DNA from: Roseiarcus sp963742305
Lineage (GTDB): Bacteria; Pseudomonadota; Alphaproteobacteria; Rhizobiales; Beijerinckiaceae
Direction of reading: 5' to 3'
Assembly: GCA_963742305.1 (NCBI GenBank)
Contig: CAVULN010000021.1
Location: 1 to 64,000 of the forward strand
Length of the DNA: 64,000 nucleotides
A model generated the notes under the pieces. It was given only the letters and a program-made list of their open reading frames with translations. It was not told where the DNA came from and searched no databases. Position numbers and translations under genes: made by a program. This document shows, piece by piece, positions 54,443 to 63,322 of this stretch. The stretch's first letter is position 1; every line of letters starts with the position of its first letter.

Positions 54443-55641
54443 AAGAACGCCTGCAAACCGGTCTGAGCGCGCCCCAGGATCAACGCGTGAACGTCATGCG
54501 TGCCTTCGTATGTGTTGACGCTCTCGAGGTTGGTCAGGTGGCGCATGACCTTGTATCCGATCTGGACGCCATTGCCGCCATGCATGTCGCGCGCGGCCCG
54601 GGCGATGTCGAGCGCGTCGCCGCAATTCGCGCGCTTGACGAGCGAGATCATCTCCGGCGCCGCTTTTCCGTCGTCCATGAGCCTGCCGACCCTCAGCGAC
54701 GCCTGGAGCCCGAGGGCGATCCGGGTCTGCATGTCGGCGAGCTTCTTCTGGAAGAGCTGGGTCTGGGCGAGGGGGCGGCCGAACTGCTTGCGGTCGAGGC
54801 CATATTGGCGCGCGGCGAGCCAGCAATCCTCGGCCGCGCCCATCGCCCCCCAGGAAATGCCGTAGCGGGCGCGGTTCAGGCAGCCGAACGGCCCCTTTAG
54901 CCCCGCCACATTGGGCAAAAGCGCGCTCTCCGGGACCTCGACATTGTCAAGCGCGATTTCGCCAGTGATCGAGGCGCGGAGCGAGAGCTTGCCCTCGATC
55001 TTCGGCGCGGAAAGGCCCTTCATGCCCTTTTCGAGAATGAAGCCGCGTATCTGGTCCTTATGCGCGCGCGACTTCGCCCAGACCACGAACACGTCGGCGA
55101 TCGGCGCGTTGCTGATCCACATTTTTGAGCCATTGAGCCGATAGCCGCCATCGATCTGTTCCGCCCGGGTCGCCATGCCGCCCGGGTCGGAGCCGGCGTT
55201 CGGCTCGGTGAGGCCAAAGCAGCCGATCAGCTCGCCGCGCGCAAGGCCCGGCAGGTACTTTCGCCGCTGCGCCTCGTCGCCATAGGCGTGGATCGGATAC
55301 ATGACGAGCGAAGACTGCACGCTCATCATCGAACGGAACCCCGAATCGACGCGCTCGACCTCGCGCGCAACGAGTCCGTAAGCGACATAGCCGGCGCCGG
55401 CCGAGCCGTATTCTTCCGGCAGCGTCACCCCGAGCAGGCCCGCTTCCCCCATGAGGCGGAATATTTTGGGGTCGGTCTTCTCCTCGAGATAAGCCTTCTC
55501 GATCCTCGGCGCGAGCTCCTTGGCGGCGAAGTCGCGCGCCGTATCCCGGATCATCCGCTCGTCCTCGGTGAGCTGGGCTTCGAGGAGGAGGGGATCGTCC
55601 CACTGGAAGGGGCCGAGTTCGGGTCCGTGAAAGGAGCTCAT
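54439..55641 (-). CDS. gcdH: Glutaryl-CoA dehydrogenase
   Basis: A 400-residue acyl-CoA dehydrogenase that oxidises and decarboxylates glutaryl-CoA to crotonyl-CoA. FAD-domain blocks include CFGLTEPNAGSDPGGMATRA and SKMWISNAPIADVFVVWAKS, and the catalytic base Glu is in ESVNTYEGTHDVHALILGRA, as in GcdH. The N-terminal FQWDDPLLLEAQLTEDERM is also typical of GcdH. It is the first gene of a two-gene operon with the CoA-transferase. A 28-base palindrome lies 17 bases upstream. Confidence 0.94.
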   Translation of the reverse strand: MSSFHGPELGPFQWDDPLLLEAQLTEDERMIRDTARDFAAKELAPRIEKAYLEEKTDPKIFRLMGEAGLLGVTLPEEYGSAGAGYVAYGLVAREVERVDSGFRSMMSVQSSLVMYPIHAYGDEAQRRKYLPGLARGELIGCFGLTEPNAGSDPGGMATRAEQIDGGYRLNGSKMWISNAPIADVFVVWAKSRAHKDQIRGFILEKGMKGLSAPKIEGKLSLRASITGEIALDNVEVPESALLPNVAGLKGPFGCLNRARYGISWGAMGAAEDCWLAARQYGLDRKQFGRPLAQTQLFQKKLADMQTRIALGLQASLRVGRLMDDGKAAPEMISLVKRANCGDALDIARAARDMHGGNGVQIGYKVMRHLTNLESVNTYEGTHDVHALILGRAQTGLQAFF

Positions 55642-55657
55642 TGAAAACCGCCTCTGT

Positions 55658-55685
55658 GAGCCCGCCCGGCCGGCCGGGCGGGCTC
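55658..55685. promoter_or_regulatory. Perfect 28-base palindrome upstream of gcdH
   Basis: Arms GAGCCCGCCCGGCC and GGCCGGGCGGGCTC meet without spacer. It lies 17 bases before the gcdH start. It is very GC-rich, could form a 14-pair hairpin in DNA or in the gcdH leader, and has TTGTTTCT after it on the plus strand, so it might also end a transcript coming the other way. Confidence 0.5.
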
Positions 55686-56160
55686 AGCCTTGTTTCTAGT
55701 CGCCGCTGCGGGCGGCGTCGAGGCGCGCTTATGCTTTCGCCCGTTGGCCTGATACCCCGTCGACGGACGCGCGCGCCTCGCGGCGCGGCCGCCCCCCGGC
55801 GGGCGGAATCACGCTCGAGCTTCGTCGCTCCTCAGGCCCCTTCATCCAACCGGTAATATGAACCACGGAGCCCCCGCAGCCTTGAAAAATGGTCTCGAAC
55901 ATTTTGGTGTAGCCGTCTGCGATTTTGCTCGCCGCGACGGACTTGAAGTCTGCTTCGAGGTCGAGGCGTGGAATTTCTATTTTTTCGCACGTAAACCCAT
56001 TGAAGGCCTCGATTCGGAAAAGGAAAGCCATGAAAGCGATTGGCTTTCATTGGCTTTCATTGACTTGTGCGTGTTTGCGGCCGGCGACCCTCGCGGCGGC
56101 TGGCGTCCAACCGCGTCTTGGTGTCTCATCCTTCTTGAGATCTCGAGACCGCCAGGCGAC
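55686..56160. other. Intergenic region between gcdH and the FAD oxidase
   Basis: No firm gene. A 100-residue minus-strand frame (55729-56031) has fair codon use in its first half (FKSVAASKIADGYTKMFE) but no recognised family. A short hairpin ATGAAAGC-GATTG-GCTTTCAT is at 56030-56050 and a 10-base tandem repeat (ATTGGCTTTC twice) at 56039-56058. Promoters of both flanking genes should lie here. Confidence 0.4.
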
Positions 56161-57447
56161 ATGCAAAACGACCCTCTCTCGCACGGCCTCTGGGAAATGA
56201 CCGCGCCCTCGGCGCCCCCAACCTCACCGCTCAGGGGCGAGGTCCGGGCGGACGTCGTGATCGTCGGTTGCGGCTATACCGGCCTCTCGGCCGCGCTCCA
56301 TCTCGCAGAGGCGGGCGCGAAGGTCGTCGCGCTCGAGGCGGTCGAAATCGGCTTCGGGGGCGCGGGGCGCAATGTCGGCCTGGTCAACGCCGGCATGTGG
56401 CTTCAGCCCGACGAGATCGTGAAGAGGCTCGGCTCCGACTACGGCGAGCGGCTGCTCGACCTGTTGGGGGGCGGTCCGGCGGAAGTCTACGCGCTTGTCG
56501 ACAAGCACGGGATCGATTGCGAACTCGTGCGCAACGGCACGCTGCATTGCGCCGTCGGAGGGTCCGGTCTCGGCGAGATCGAGGAGCGCGCGCGGCAATG
56601 GGGCGCGCGTGGGGCGCCGGTCAAGGTGCTGGGCCGTGCGGAGACGACGCGGCGGATCGGCGCCGACATCTACGAGGGCTCGCTGCTCGATTCGCGTGCC
56701 GGCACCATCCAGCCGCTCGCTTATGCGCGTGGACTTGCGCAAGTCGCCCTGGGGGCGGGCGCCGCGATCCATACCTCAAGCCCGGTGCGTTCGGCGGAGC
56801 GCGCGGGCAATCTGTGGCGGCTCTCGGCGGGCGAAGGGATTGTCGCCGCCGACTGGGTCGTCGTCGCGACCGACGCCTATGCCCAAGGCGCGCAATGGAC
56901 GCAGGGGCGGCGCGAACAGATCCGCGTGCCCTATTTCAACTTCGCGACCAGGCCGCTCGCGCCAGAGCTCGCTGCGTCGATTCTGCCGGGCCGCGAGGGC
57001 TGCTGGGACACGAGGCTGATCCTGAACTCGTTCCGCTGCGACAAAGCGGGGCGGCTTCTGTTCGGCAGCATCGGCGCGCTGCGCCTCGCGGGCCTCGGCG
57101 TCCACGGGGCCTGGGCGTCGCGGGCGCTCAGAAAGACTTTTCCGCAGATCGGTCCGGTCGAATTCGAGGCGCGATGGTACGGGATGATGGGCATGACCGC
57201 GAACGCGCTGCCCCGCTTTCATCGTCTGGGTCCGAACATCGTGACCTTCTGCGGCTACAATGGCCGGGGTATCGGCACTGGCACGGTGTTCGGGCGCCTG
57301 CTCGCGGACCATGTTCTCGGAAGCTTAAGCGAAAAGGATTTGCCGCTGCCGGTCACCGAACCGGACGCGCCCGCGCTGCCGGCCGCCAGGGAGGCCTATT
57401 ACGAAGCCGGCGCCCAAATCGCCCATGCTGCCGGCGCATGGCTGTGA
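56161..57447 (+). CDS. FAD-dependent oxidoreductase (DAO family, PuuB/gamma-glutamylputrescine oxidase-like)
   Basis: A 428-residue flavoenzyme. The dinucleotide motif is DVVIVGCGYTGLSAALHL, followed by GGAGRNVGLVNAGMW, the segment preceding the flavin in DAO-family amine oxidases of the PuuB/GlpO/DadA group, and GYNGRGIGTGTVFGRLLAD near the end. ATG 56161 fits the family. The substrate may be an N-alkyl amine or amino acid. A small unknown frame (57444-57743) overlaps its stop. Confidence 0.88.
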   Translation: MQNDPLSHGLWEMTAPSAPPTSPLRGEVRADVVIVGCGYTGLSAALHLAEAGAKVVALEAVEIGFGGAGRNVGLVNAGMWLQPDEIVKRLGSDYGERLLDLLGGGPAEVYALVDKHGIDCELVRNGTLHCAVGGSGLGEIEERARQWGARGAPVKVLGRAETTRRIGADIYEGSLLDSRAGTIQPLAYARGLAQVALGAGAAIHTSSPVRSAERAGNLWRLSAGEGIVAADWVVVATDAYAQGAQWTQGRREQIRVPYFNFATRPLAPELAASILPGREGCWDTRLILNSFRCDKAGRLLFGSIGALRLAGLGVHGAWASRALRKTFPQIGPVEFEARWYGMMGMTANALPRFHRLGPNIVTFCGYNGRGIGTGTVFGRLLADHVLGSLSEKDLPLPVTEPDAPALPAAREAYYEAGAQIAHAAGAWL

Positions 57448-57743
57448 ACAATGACCAGCGAGTTGACGATGCCGATCGGGCTTTGTCCAGGCTGGCGCAC
57501 GTCCATGTTAAGCACACGCGGAGGGTCGGAGACGGTTGGTCGTATGCGCCCGTCGGCGAGAGCGAGTCGGAGCCGGTGCGGCTCGCAGCCAACCTTCTCG
57601 CGTGGGGCGTCCCGTTGGGCTTGGAGCTTCCGCCCAGGCTTAAGCCGGCGGGGGGCCAGGATCCCGAGCGCCGGCGCCCGCCGCTCGATCTCGCCGCGAT
57701 TCGGGCGGCAGTTCGGACCGCAAACGCGCTGTCGAGTGGCTGA
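57444..57743 (+). CDS. Possible small hypothetical protein
   Basis: A 99-residue open frame beginning at a GTG that overlaps the oxidase stop (GTGA). It reads ALSRLAHVHVKHTRRVGDGW, then SEPVRLAANLLAWGVPLGLE and DLAAIRAAVRTANALSSG. The overlap suggests translational coupling. No family is recognised, no ribosome site is obvious, and a reverse-strand frame also covers it, so this may be chance. Confidence 0.35.
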   Translation: MNNDQRVDDADRALSRLAHVHVKHTRRVGDGWSYAPVGESESEPVRLAANLLAWGVPLGLELPPRLKPAGGQDPERRRPPLDLAAIRAAVRTANALSSG

Positions 57744-57824
57744 GCCGTTCGATCGCGGCGCCGCGTGGCAAGATCCCCGACGCGCGGTCTCCAGAGGGTC
57801 ATCCGAAGCCTAAGCGTCAGCGGG

Positions 57825-58550
57825 CTAAGCGGGTTCGCGCTGGCGCCAGAAGGTTTGCTCGAGCTGGCGCATATGATCGGCCATCGCCATCTCCGCCCGA
57901 TCCGGGTCGCGCATCGCGATCGCCTCGAAAATGGCGACATGGGCCTTGTAGGCGATCTTCTCCTGACGCGGGGCGTCGAGCGTCACCACGCGCTGCTCTT
58001 TCAGCCATTCCGACATTGCGTCATGCAAGGCGACGAACACCGGATTGCCGTTGATCTCCGCCAGCACGAAATGGAAGGCAACGTCCGTTTCGATGAATCT
58101 CTCCCGGTCGCCGATGGCCTCGCGGTTAGCCGCGAGCTTCTTCTTGAGTTCGTCGATCTGCGTCGCGCTGGCCTCGCGCGCCGCATGGCGGGCGAGCGCC
58201 GCCTCGAAGAACAAACGAACGCCCTGAAAGTGCCGCTGGCCCTCGTTGGTGGACAGGAGTTGCATGACCGCCGACCCCATGCCGGAAACGACGGCGTGCG
58301 CGGTCGGCATTGCCACTCGGGCGCGCGAGCCGTTCGAGATTTCGATCAATCCTGCGCGCTGGAGGGTGATCAAAGCCTCGCGAATGGCGGGACGCCCAAC
58401 GCCAAAGCGGTTCTGCAAGTCGCGCTCGGGGGGCAACTGGTCACCCGGCTTCAGCCGGCCGTCGAGAATCAACCTCTCAAGATGGGCGGCCACCTGCTGA
58501 AACAGCTTCTTGCGCTCGATCGTAACCGCTTCCAGCATTGAACCTATCAT
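57825..58550 (-). CDS. GntR family transcriptional regulator with FCD domain
   Basis: A 241-residue regulator. The winged helix is seen in LPPERDLQNRFGVGRPAIREALITLQRAG (positions about 45-73). The C-terminal FCD ligand domain contains DVAFHFVLAEINGNPVFVAL with the metal-binding residues and HVAIFEAIAMRDPDRAEMAM. Ligands of this group are often sugar acids or other organic acids. ATG 58550 was chosen from several nearby; another Met follows four codons later. It is divergent from the panE-like/CUT2 operon and probably controls it. Confidence 0.88.
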   Translation of the reverse strand: MIGSMLEAVTIERKKLFQQVAAHLERLILDGRLKPGDQLPPERDLQNRFGVGRPAIREALITLQRAGLIEISNGSRARVAMPTAHAVVSGMGSAVMQLLSTNEGQRHFQGVRLFFEAALARHAAREASATQIDELKKKLAANREAIGDRERFIETDVAFHFVLAEINGNPVFVALHDAMSEWLKEQRVVTLDAPRQEKIAYKAHVAIFEAIAMRDPDRAEMAMADHMRQLEQTFWRQREPA

Positions 58551-58564
58551 GCCATCATGCTTGA
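58543..58564. promoter_or_regulatory. Operator candidate at the GntR gene start
   Basis: On the minus strand the sequence GCATGATGGCATGATAGG spans the start of the regulator gene. It contains CATG twice with a four-base spacer and resembles the tandem element at 45366-45381. It lies between the regulator and the divergent operon, so a FadR/FCD-type autoregulator could bind it. Confidence 0.35.
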
Positions 58565-58682
58565 CATTGGCCTTACAGGTCGACACTATGCCGGACAATC
58601 GGACGTAGATCAAGGCGGGCGCACACCGCCAGCCCTGCGCGGCGGTTCGAATCCTGCTCGAATGGAGGAGATCCCAAACCCG

Positions 58683-59621
58683 ATGCGTATCGCAGTTCTC
58701 GGCGGCGCAGGCGCAATGGGCGGAATTTTCGGCGGCTGGCTGCAGCGGTCCGGCAACGACGTCGTCCTGGTCGATGTTTCGAAAGACTCCGTGCACGCCA
58801 TCAACGAGGCGGGCCTTTCGATCGACGAAAAGGACGGCGGCCAATCGCACATTCGCGTTCGCGCGAGCGATGATCCGAAGTCAGTCGGCCAGGTCGACCT
58901 CATTATCAATTTCGTCAAGTGTTATCACACCGAGGCCGCAGTCAAGGCCGCCAAAACAATGCTTGGCCCCGAGACGGCGGTCCTGACGTTGCAGAACGGA
59001 TGGGGCAACGCGGACCAAATCGGCGGCATCGTCGGGCAGGACCGGGTTTTGGTCGGACTCACCTACCATAGCGGCACTCTTCTTGGCCCGGCGCGAGTCA
59101 AGCATCCGGGCGTCGGCATGACCTATGTGGGAGAACTCGATGGACGGGAAACTCCGCGATTGCAGCGAATCGCCGCGGGGCTTCGCGGCGCCGGATTCGA
59201 AACGACGGTCACGCCGAAGATTGTCGACGAGGTCTGGAAGAAATTGGCGCTCAACGCCTGCACGCTGCCGACCGCGGCGCTGTTGGGGTTCTTCGCCCAC
59301 GAATTGGAGCGCTATGACGGCACGAAAGAAGTGATGGCGGCGATCTTGCGCGAGGTCGTGGCCGTCGCCAAAGCGCAGGGGGTTGGCCTCGATTATGATG
59401 AGCGCTGGGAGGCGATTATCGGCCTGCTCAAGCGCGCAATTGGCGCCAAGCCCTCGATGCTGCAGGACGTCGAGGCGTCGCGGCGCACGGAGATCGAAGT
59501 GATCAACGGCGCGATCGTACGGGCTGGCAAGAGCGCCAGCGTTCCAACCCCGGTCAATGAGACGATGGTGGCAATGGTCGGCGCGCTGCAATCCAAATAT
59601 CTTGCCGCCAAGGCCGTTTGA
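58683..59621 (+). CDS. 2-dehydropantoate 2-reductase family protein (PanE/ApbA-like)
   Basis: A 312-residue NADPH-dependent ketopantoate-reductase-fold enzyme. The nucleotide motif is MRIAVLGGAGAMGGIFGGWL; NFVKCYHTEAAVKAA and VLTLQNGWGNADQIG follow; the catalytic Lys is in DEVWKKLALNACTLPTAAL. ATG 58683 gives the family start behind AGGAG; an upstream ATG at 58662 is possible. Placed in a sugar-transporter operon under a GntR regulator, it more likely acts on an imported keto or hydroxy acid than in pantothenate synthesis. Confidence 0.85.
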   Translation: MRIAVLGGAGAMGGIFGGWLQRSGNDVVLVDVSKDSVHAINEAGLSIDEKDGGQSHIRVRASDDPKSVGQVDLIINFVKCYHTEAAVKAAKTMLGPETAVLTLQNGWGNADQIGGIVGQDRVLVGLTYHSGTLLGPARVKHPGVGMTYVGELDGRETPRLQRIAAGLRGAGFETTVTPKIVDEVWKKLALNACTLPTAALLGFFAHELERYDGTKEVMAAILREVVAVAKAQGVGLDYDERWEAIIGLLKRAIGAKPSMLQDVEASRRTEIEVINGAIVRAGKSASVPTPVNETMVAMVGALQSKYLAAKAV

Positions 59622-59624
59622 GCG

Positions 59625-61157
59625 ATGGCGCCGCGGCTGGAACTTCGCGACATCTCCAAGACCTTCCCGGGGGTGAGGGCGCTCGAGCGGGTTTCGCTCG
59701 ACGTCATGCCGGGCGAAGTTCACGCGCTTCTCGGTGAGAACGGCGCCGGCAAATCGACGCTCGGCAAGATAATCGCCGGCGTCTACGCGCGTGACGAAGG
59801 ATCGGTGACGCTCGACGGAACGCCGCTCGGGGACATCGACGAAGCCGAGGCTGGCCGGCTGGGAATCGGGATCGTGCACCAGGAAGGCAGCCTGGTTCGC
59901 ACGCTCTCGATCGCTGACAACATCTTCGCCGGACGGCAGCCGACCCGTTCATTCGGCCGGGTTGACGCCGGAGCGATGGTCGCGAGGTCCCGCGCGCTTC
60001 TCGAGCAGCTTGGGGTCGACATCGATCCGAGGGCGAGGGTGGCGACGCTGTCGTCGGCGCAGGCTCAGGTGGTCGAGATCGCCAAGGCGTTGTCGCAGGA
60101 TCTCAAGCTTCTCATTCTCGACGAACCGACGGCTGCGCTGACCTTGACCGAATCGGAGCGGCTGTTCGACGCGGTGCGGCGGCTCAAGGCGAATGGCGTT
60201 TCGGTCGTCTATGTGTCACACCGGCTGGCGGAGATTTTCACAATCTGTGATCGCGTCTCGGTCTTGAAGGACGGGCGCCTTTCGGGCACGCGCGAGGTCG
60301 CCGTGACCTCCACCGACGAACTGATCCGGCTCATGGTTGGGCGCGACATTGTTTTCTCCCGGCAGGCCGGCGATAGGGCATCTGGACCTATGGTCCTCGA
60401 GGTGGAGAGGCTTTCTTCCGACCCGTTCGTGCATGATGTGAGTTTTGGCGTGCGCGCAGGCGAAATCGTCTGCCTTGCCGGACTGGTCGGCTCCGGCAGA
60501 TCTGAAGCCTGCGAGGCGATTTTCGGCGCGCGCTCGAGGTCCGGCGGGGTGGTGCGATTGCGTGGAACGCCGGTGCGCTTTCGCGATCCGAGCGAAGCGA
60601 TCTCGGCCGGCGTCGGCATGGCCCCGGAGGACCGCAAGGACGCAGGGCTCTTTTTGACGATGGATGTCGCAAGCAACATCTCGGTCTCCGTCATGGACCG
60701 GGTGTCGGACGCGGGACGGGTGTCGGCTGCGAAAAGCGAAGCGCTCGCGCGCCGTTTTGTCGAGGAGCTTCACATTGCGACCCCCTCGGTCCGCGCCCAG
60801 GTTGGAAACCTTTCGGGCGGCAATCAGCAGAAAGTGATGCTGGCGAAATGGCTGGCGCTCGATCCGCTCGTGCTCATCGTCGACGAGCCGACGCGCGGCG
60901 TCGACGTCGGCGCCCGCGCTGAGATCTATCGCATTCTGCGGGGCCTGGCGGCGAAAGGCGTGGCGCTGCTCGTGGTTTCGTCGGATTTGCCCGAGGTGCT
61001 CACGCTCGCCGACCGGATCGTCGTCATGGCCGATGGCCGCACCGTGGGCGAACTTGCCGGCGCGACCGCCGATGAAGAAGCAGTGCTCAGGCTCGCCACG
61101 CTGCGCGTCGAGGTCTCCGCGGCGTTGAAACGAAGCTCGCGGGAGCACGCGGCATGA
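59625..61157 (+). CDS. Sugar ABC transporter ATP-binding protein (CUT2, double-domain)
   Basis: A 510-residue ATPase, intact, with two ABC domains. Domain one has GENGAGKSTLGKII, the signature replaced by LSSAQAQVVEIAKAL, and Walker B LILDEPTAAL. Domain two has GLVGSGRSEACEAIF and LSGGNQQKVMLAKWL with VDEPTRGVDVG. The stop overlaps the permease start (ATGA), and panE-like ends three bases upstream. Confidence 0.93.
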   Translation: MAPRLELRDISKTFPGVRALERVSLDVMPGEVHALLGENGAGKSTLGKIIAGVYARDEGSVTLDGTPLGDIDEAEAGRLGIGIVHQEGSLVRTLSIADNIFAGRQPTRSFGRVDAGAMVARSRALLEQLGVDIDPRARVATLSSAQAQVVEIAKALSQDLKLLILDEPTAALTLTESERLFDAVRRLKANGVSVVYVSHRLAEIFTICDRVSVLKDGRLSGTREVAVTSTDELIRLMVGRDIVFSRQAGDRASGPMVLEVERLSSDPFVHDVSFGVRAGEIVCLAGLVGSGRSEACEAIFGARSRSGGVVRLRGTPVRFRDPSEAISAGVGMAPEDRKDAGLFLTMDVASNISVSVMDRVSDAGRVSAAKSEALARRFVEELHIATPSVRAQVGNLSGGNQQKVMLAKWLALDPLVLIVDEPTRGVDVGARAEIYRILRGLAAKGVALLVVSSDLPEVLTLADRIVVMADGRTVGELAGATADEEAVLRLATLRVEVSAALKRSSREHAA

Positions 61158-62181
61158 ACACCTCCGCGTCTCTTCGCACAACGACGCCTGAGGCCGCCTC
61201 ATCGGCAAGATCGGCCCGCACAGCCGCTGCCGGGCAGGATTGTGCTCGCGCTCGCGAACTCCCGCGAGCTCATGCTGCTGGCGCTGGTCGTCATTCTGGT
61301 CGTGACCATGACGGTCGTCTACCCGAACAATTTCCCGACCACCTACAATATTTCGGCGGTGCTGCTCAATGCGGCGCAGAACGGCATCCTCGTCGCCGGC
61401 ATGATGCTGCTGATGATCGCGGGCTCTTTCGATCTCTCGGTGGGCTCGACGCTCGCGCTCGCCGGCGTCTGGGCCGGCGTCGTAGTGGGCTGGTGGGGCT
61501 GGCCAGCGCCCCTTGGCCTCCTTGCGGCGCTGATCGTCGGCGGAATCGCGGGCGCGGTCAACGGCGCCATCGTGACCCGGCTCGGCATCAACGCGCTGAT
61601 CGCCACGCTCGCGACCATGACGATCTATCGCGGCCTGACCTACCTCACTGCGGGCACCGGCGTGACGCCGATCAGCGACAACTATGCAGCCTATGGGGAG
61701 ACGGTCGTCCTGGGCATCCAGACGCCGTTCTGGGTGATGCTGGCCATTGTCGTGATCGGCGGCTGGGCGGTCGCGCGAACCCGCTTCTTCCGGCAGTACT
61801 ACTTCATCGGCGGCAATGCGCGCGCCGCGAAGCTCTCGGGCATCCGGGTCGAGCGTCTGATCCTCATCGCCTTCACCATCATGGGGGCGCTCGCCGGGCG
61901 TCGCCGGCGCGCTTGCTGCATCCCGCCTGAACTCAGCGGTGGTCTCGGCGGGCATCGGGGTCGAACTCAGCGTGATTACCGCGACGGTTCTCGGCGGGGC
62001 GAGCCTGAAGGGCGGCGAAGGCACGATCCTCGGCGGCGTGCTCGGCGTCCTGTTCATCGCGCTGGTCCAGAACGCGATGATCATCAACGGCATCGGCGTG
62101 TTCTGGCAGCCGATCATCGTCGGCCTGGTGCTGCTGCTCGCGGTGTCGCTCGATCGCTACAAACAGGCGCACAGAGGCTGA
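61154..62181 (+). CDS. Sugar ABC transporter permease (CUT2)
   Basis: A permease of about 341 residues after repair. The start MNTSASLRTTTPEAASS overlaps the ATPase stop. The frame shifts near 61235 (restoring PGRIVLALANSRELM) and again near 61902, where three G should be two (restoring ALAGVAGALAASRL). In between are GSFDLSVGSTLALAGVWAG and LGINALIATLATMTIYRG; after it AATVLGGASLKGGEG-like sequence and a basic RYKQAHRG end. Both shifts look like single extra bases. Confidence 0.83.
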
Positions 62182-62247
62182 TCGATCTTGGAGTCGGAGA
62201 TCCGGGATCGTTCCGGACCTCGCAATGGCGAAGGTGGGAGGAAAAGA

Positions 62248-63257
62248 ATGAAGACAACGATCAAACTGTCGCTGCTGATCGCGGCCGCCGCGCTCGCGAC
62301 CCCGGCGCTCGCACAGGAGTCGAGCTTCGGGCCAAAGGACGCGAAGGAAATCTATTACTGGGTCACCAACAAGGTGAACCTGCCGCTGTTCGTGAAATAC
62401 GACTATCCCGGCGCGAAGGCGATCGCGGAGCGTCTCAAGGTGTCAGGTCCGGCTCGCCGGGCCAACTGACTTCGACCTACCCGGTTTCATCGCCGCCGTC
62501 GATCAGGTCTGCGCCCAGAAGCCGGCCGGTGTGTCCGTGCGCGGCGGGTGGGACCCGTCCCTCACGGAATCGGTCAAGAAGTGCCTCGCGCTCGGCGTCC
62601 CGACCATCGTCGACGACGGCGATCTGCCCGATTCCGGACGGCTCGCCTATATCGGCACAAACTGGACGGCGGTCGGCGAGGCGCAGGCCAAGGCGATGAT
62701 GGAGGCGCTGCCCGAGCGGCGGCAAGATCGCGGTGACCTCGATCATCAACGCCAACAACATGCGCGAGGGCGTCGCGGGCTTCACCGCGTATCTCAAAGC
62801 TCACGGCGGAGGGAAATACGAGATCGTCGCCAACGAGGACGACAATGGCGACGCGGCCAAGGCGGCGCAGGTGACCTCTGCGCTACTGGCGGCGCATCCG
62901 GATCTGGCAGGCATCGCCGGCTTCGACTCCGAATCGGGCGCAGGCATCGTGACCGCCCTGCGCGAGGCGGGCAAGAAGCCGGGACAGATCCACGTCACGG
63001 CGATGGAGCAGACGCCCGATTTCTTCAAGACGGCGAAGGAAGGCTGGACGGACGGCATCATCGTGCAGAACCGCGAGCTGTTTCATCTACTACGCCGTCG
63101 CAGCTGCTCTACGACTACAACCACAACGGCCTGACTGACCGCGGGTCTCGGCGCCAAGCAGGGCGGCGTGCCGATCCCCAATGTGGTCGACACCGGCCTG
63201 CTGGTCGTGAGCAAGGACAACGTCGAGAAGGTTCTATCGGCGCTGGACGTCAAGTAG
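62248..63257 (+). pseudogene. Sugar ABC transporter substrate-binding protein (CUT2), frame broken five times
   Basis: A periplasmic binding protein of about 335 residues once repaired. A signal peptide (MKTTIKLSLLIAAAALATPA, then LAQESS) precedes DAKEIYYWVTNKVNLPLF. Later blocks are FIAAVDQVCAQKPAGVSV, LAYIGTNWTAVGEAQAKAMM, INANNMREGVAGFTAYLK and DSESGAGIVTALREAGKKPG, ending in VVSKDNVEKVLSALDVK. Breaks lie near 62455, 62716, 63080, 63100 and 63137; the last is a four-base duplication (CTGACTGA). All others fit one extra base. In the organism the gene may be intact. ATG 62248 follows GGGAGGAAAAG. Confidence 0.75.
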
Positions 63258-63322
63258 CAATGAGTGAGTGAGATGCGGGGCCTCGAAGCTCCGCATTTCC
63301 GAATTGTCCGAGCTTTTGGATT

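Noticed and set aside
55729..56031. 100-residue minus-strand frame as a gene
   Set aside because: Codon use is fair in the first half, but the second half is a low-complexity Arg-rich stretch, and no family or ribosome site is seen.
58644..58657. GGTTCGAATCCTGC, a tRNA T-loop-like string
   Set aside because: The flanking bases do not form a T-stem, and no acceptor, D or anticodon arm can be placed around it.
60216..62117. Long 633-residue minus-strand open frame
   Set aside because: Antisense to the CUT2 ATPase and permease; composition typical of a shadow frame.
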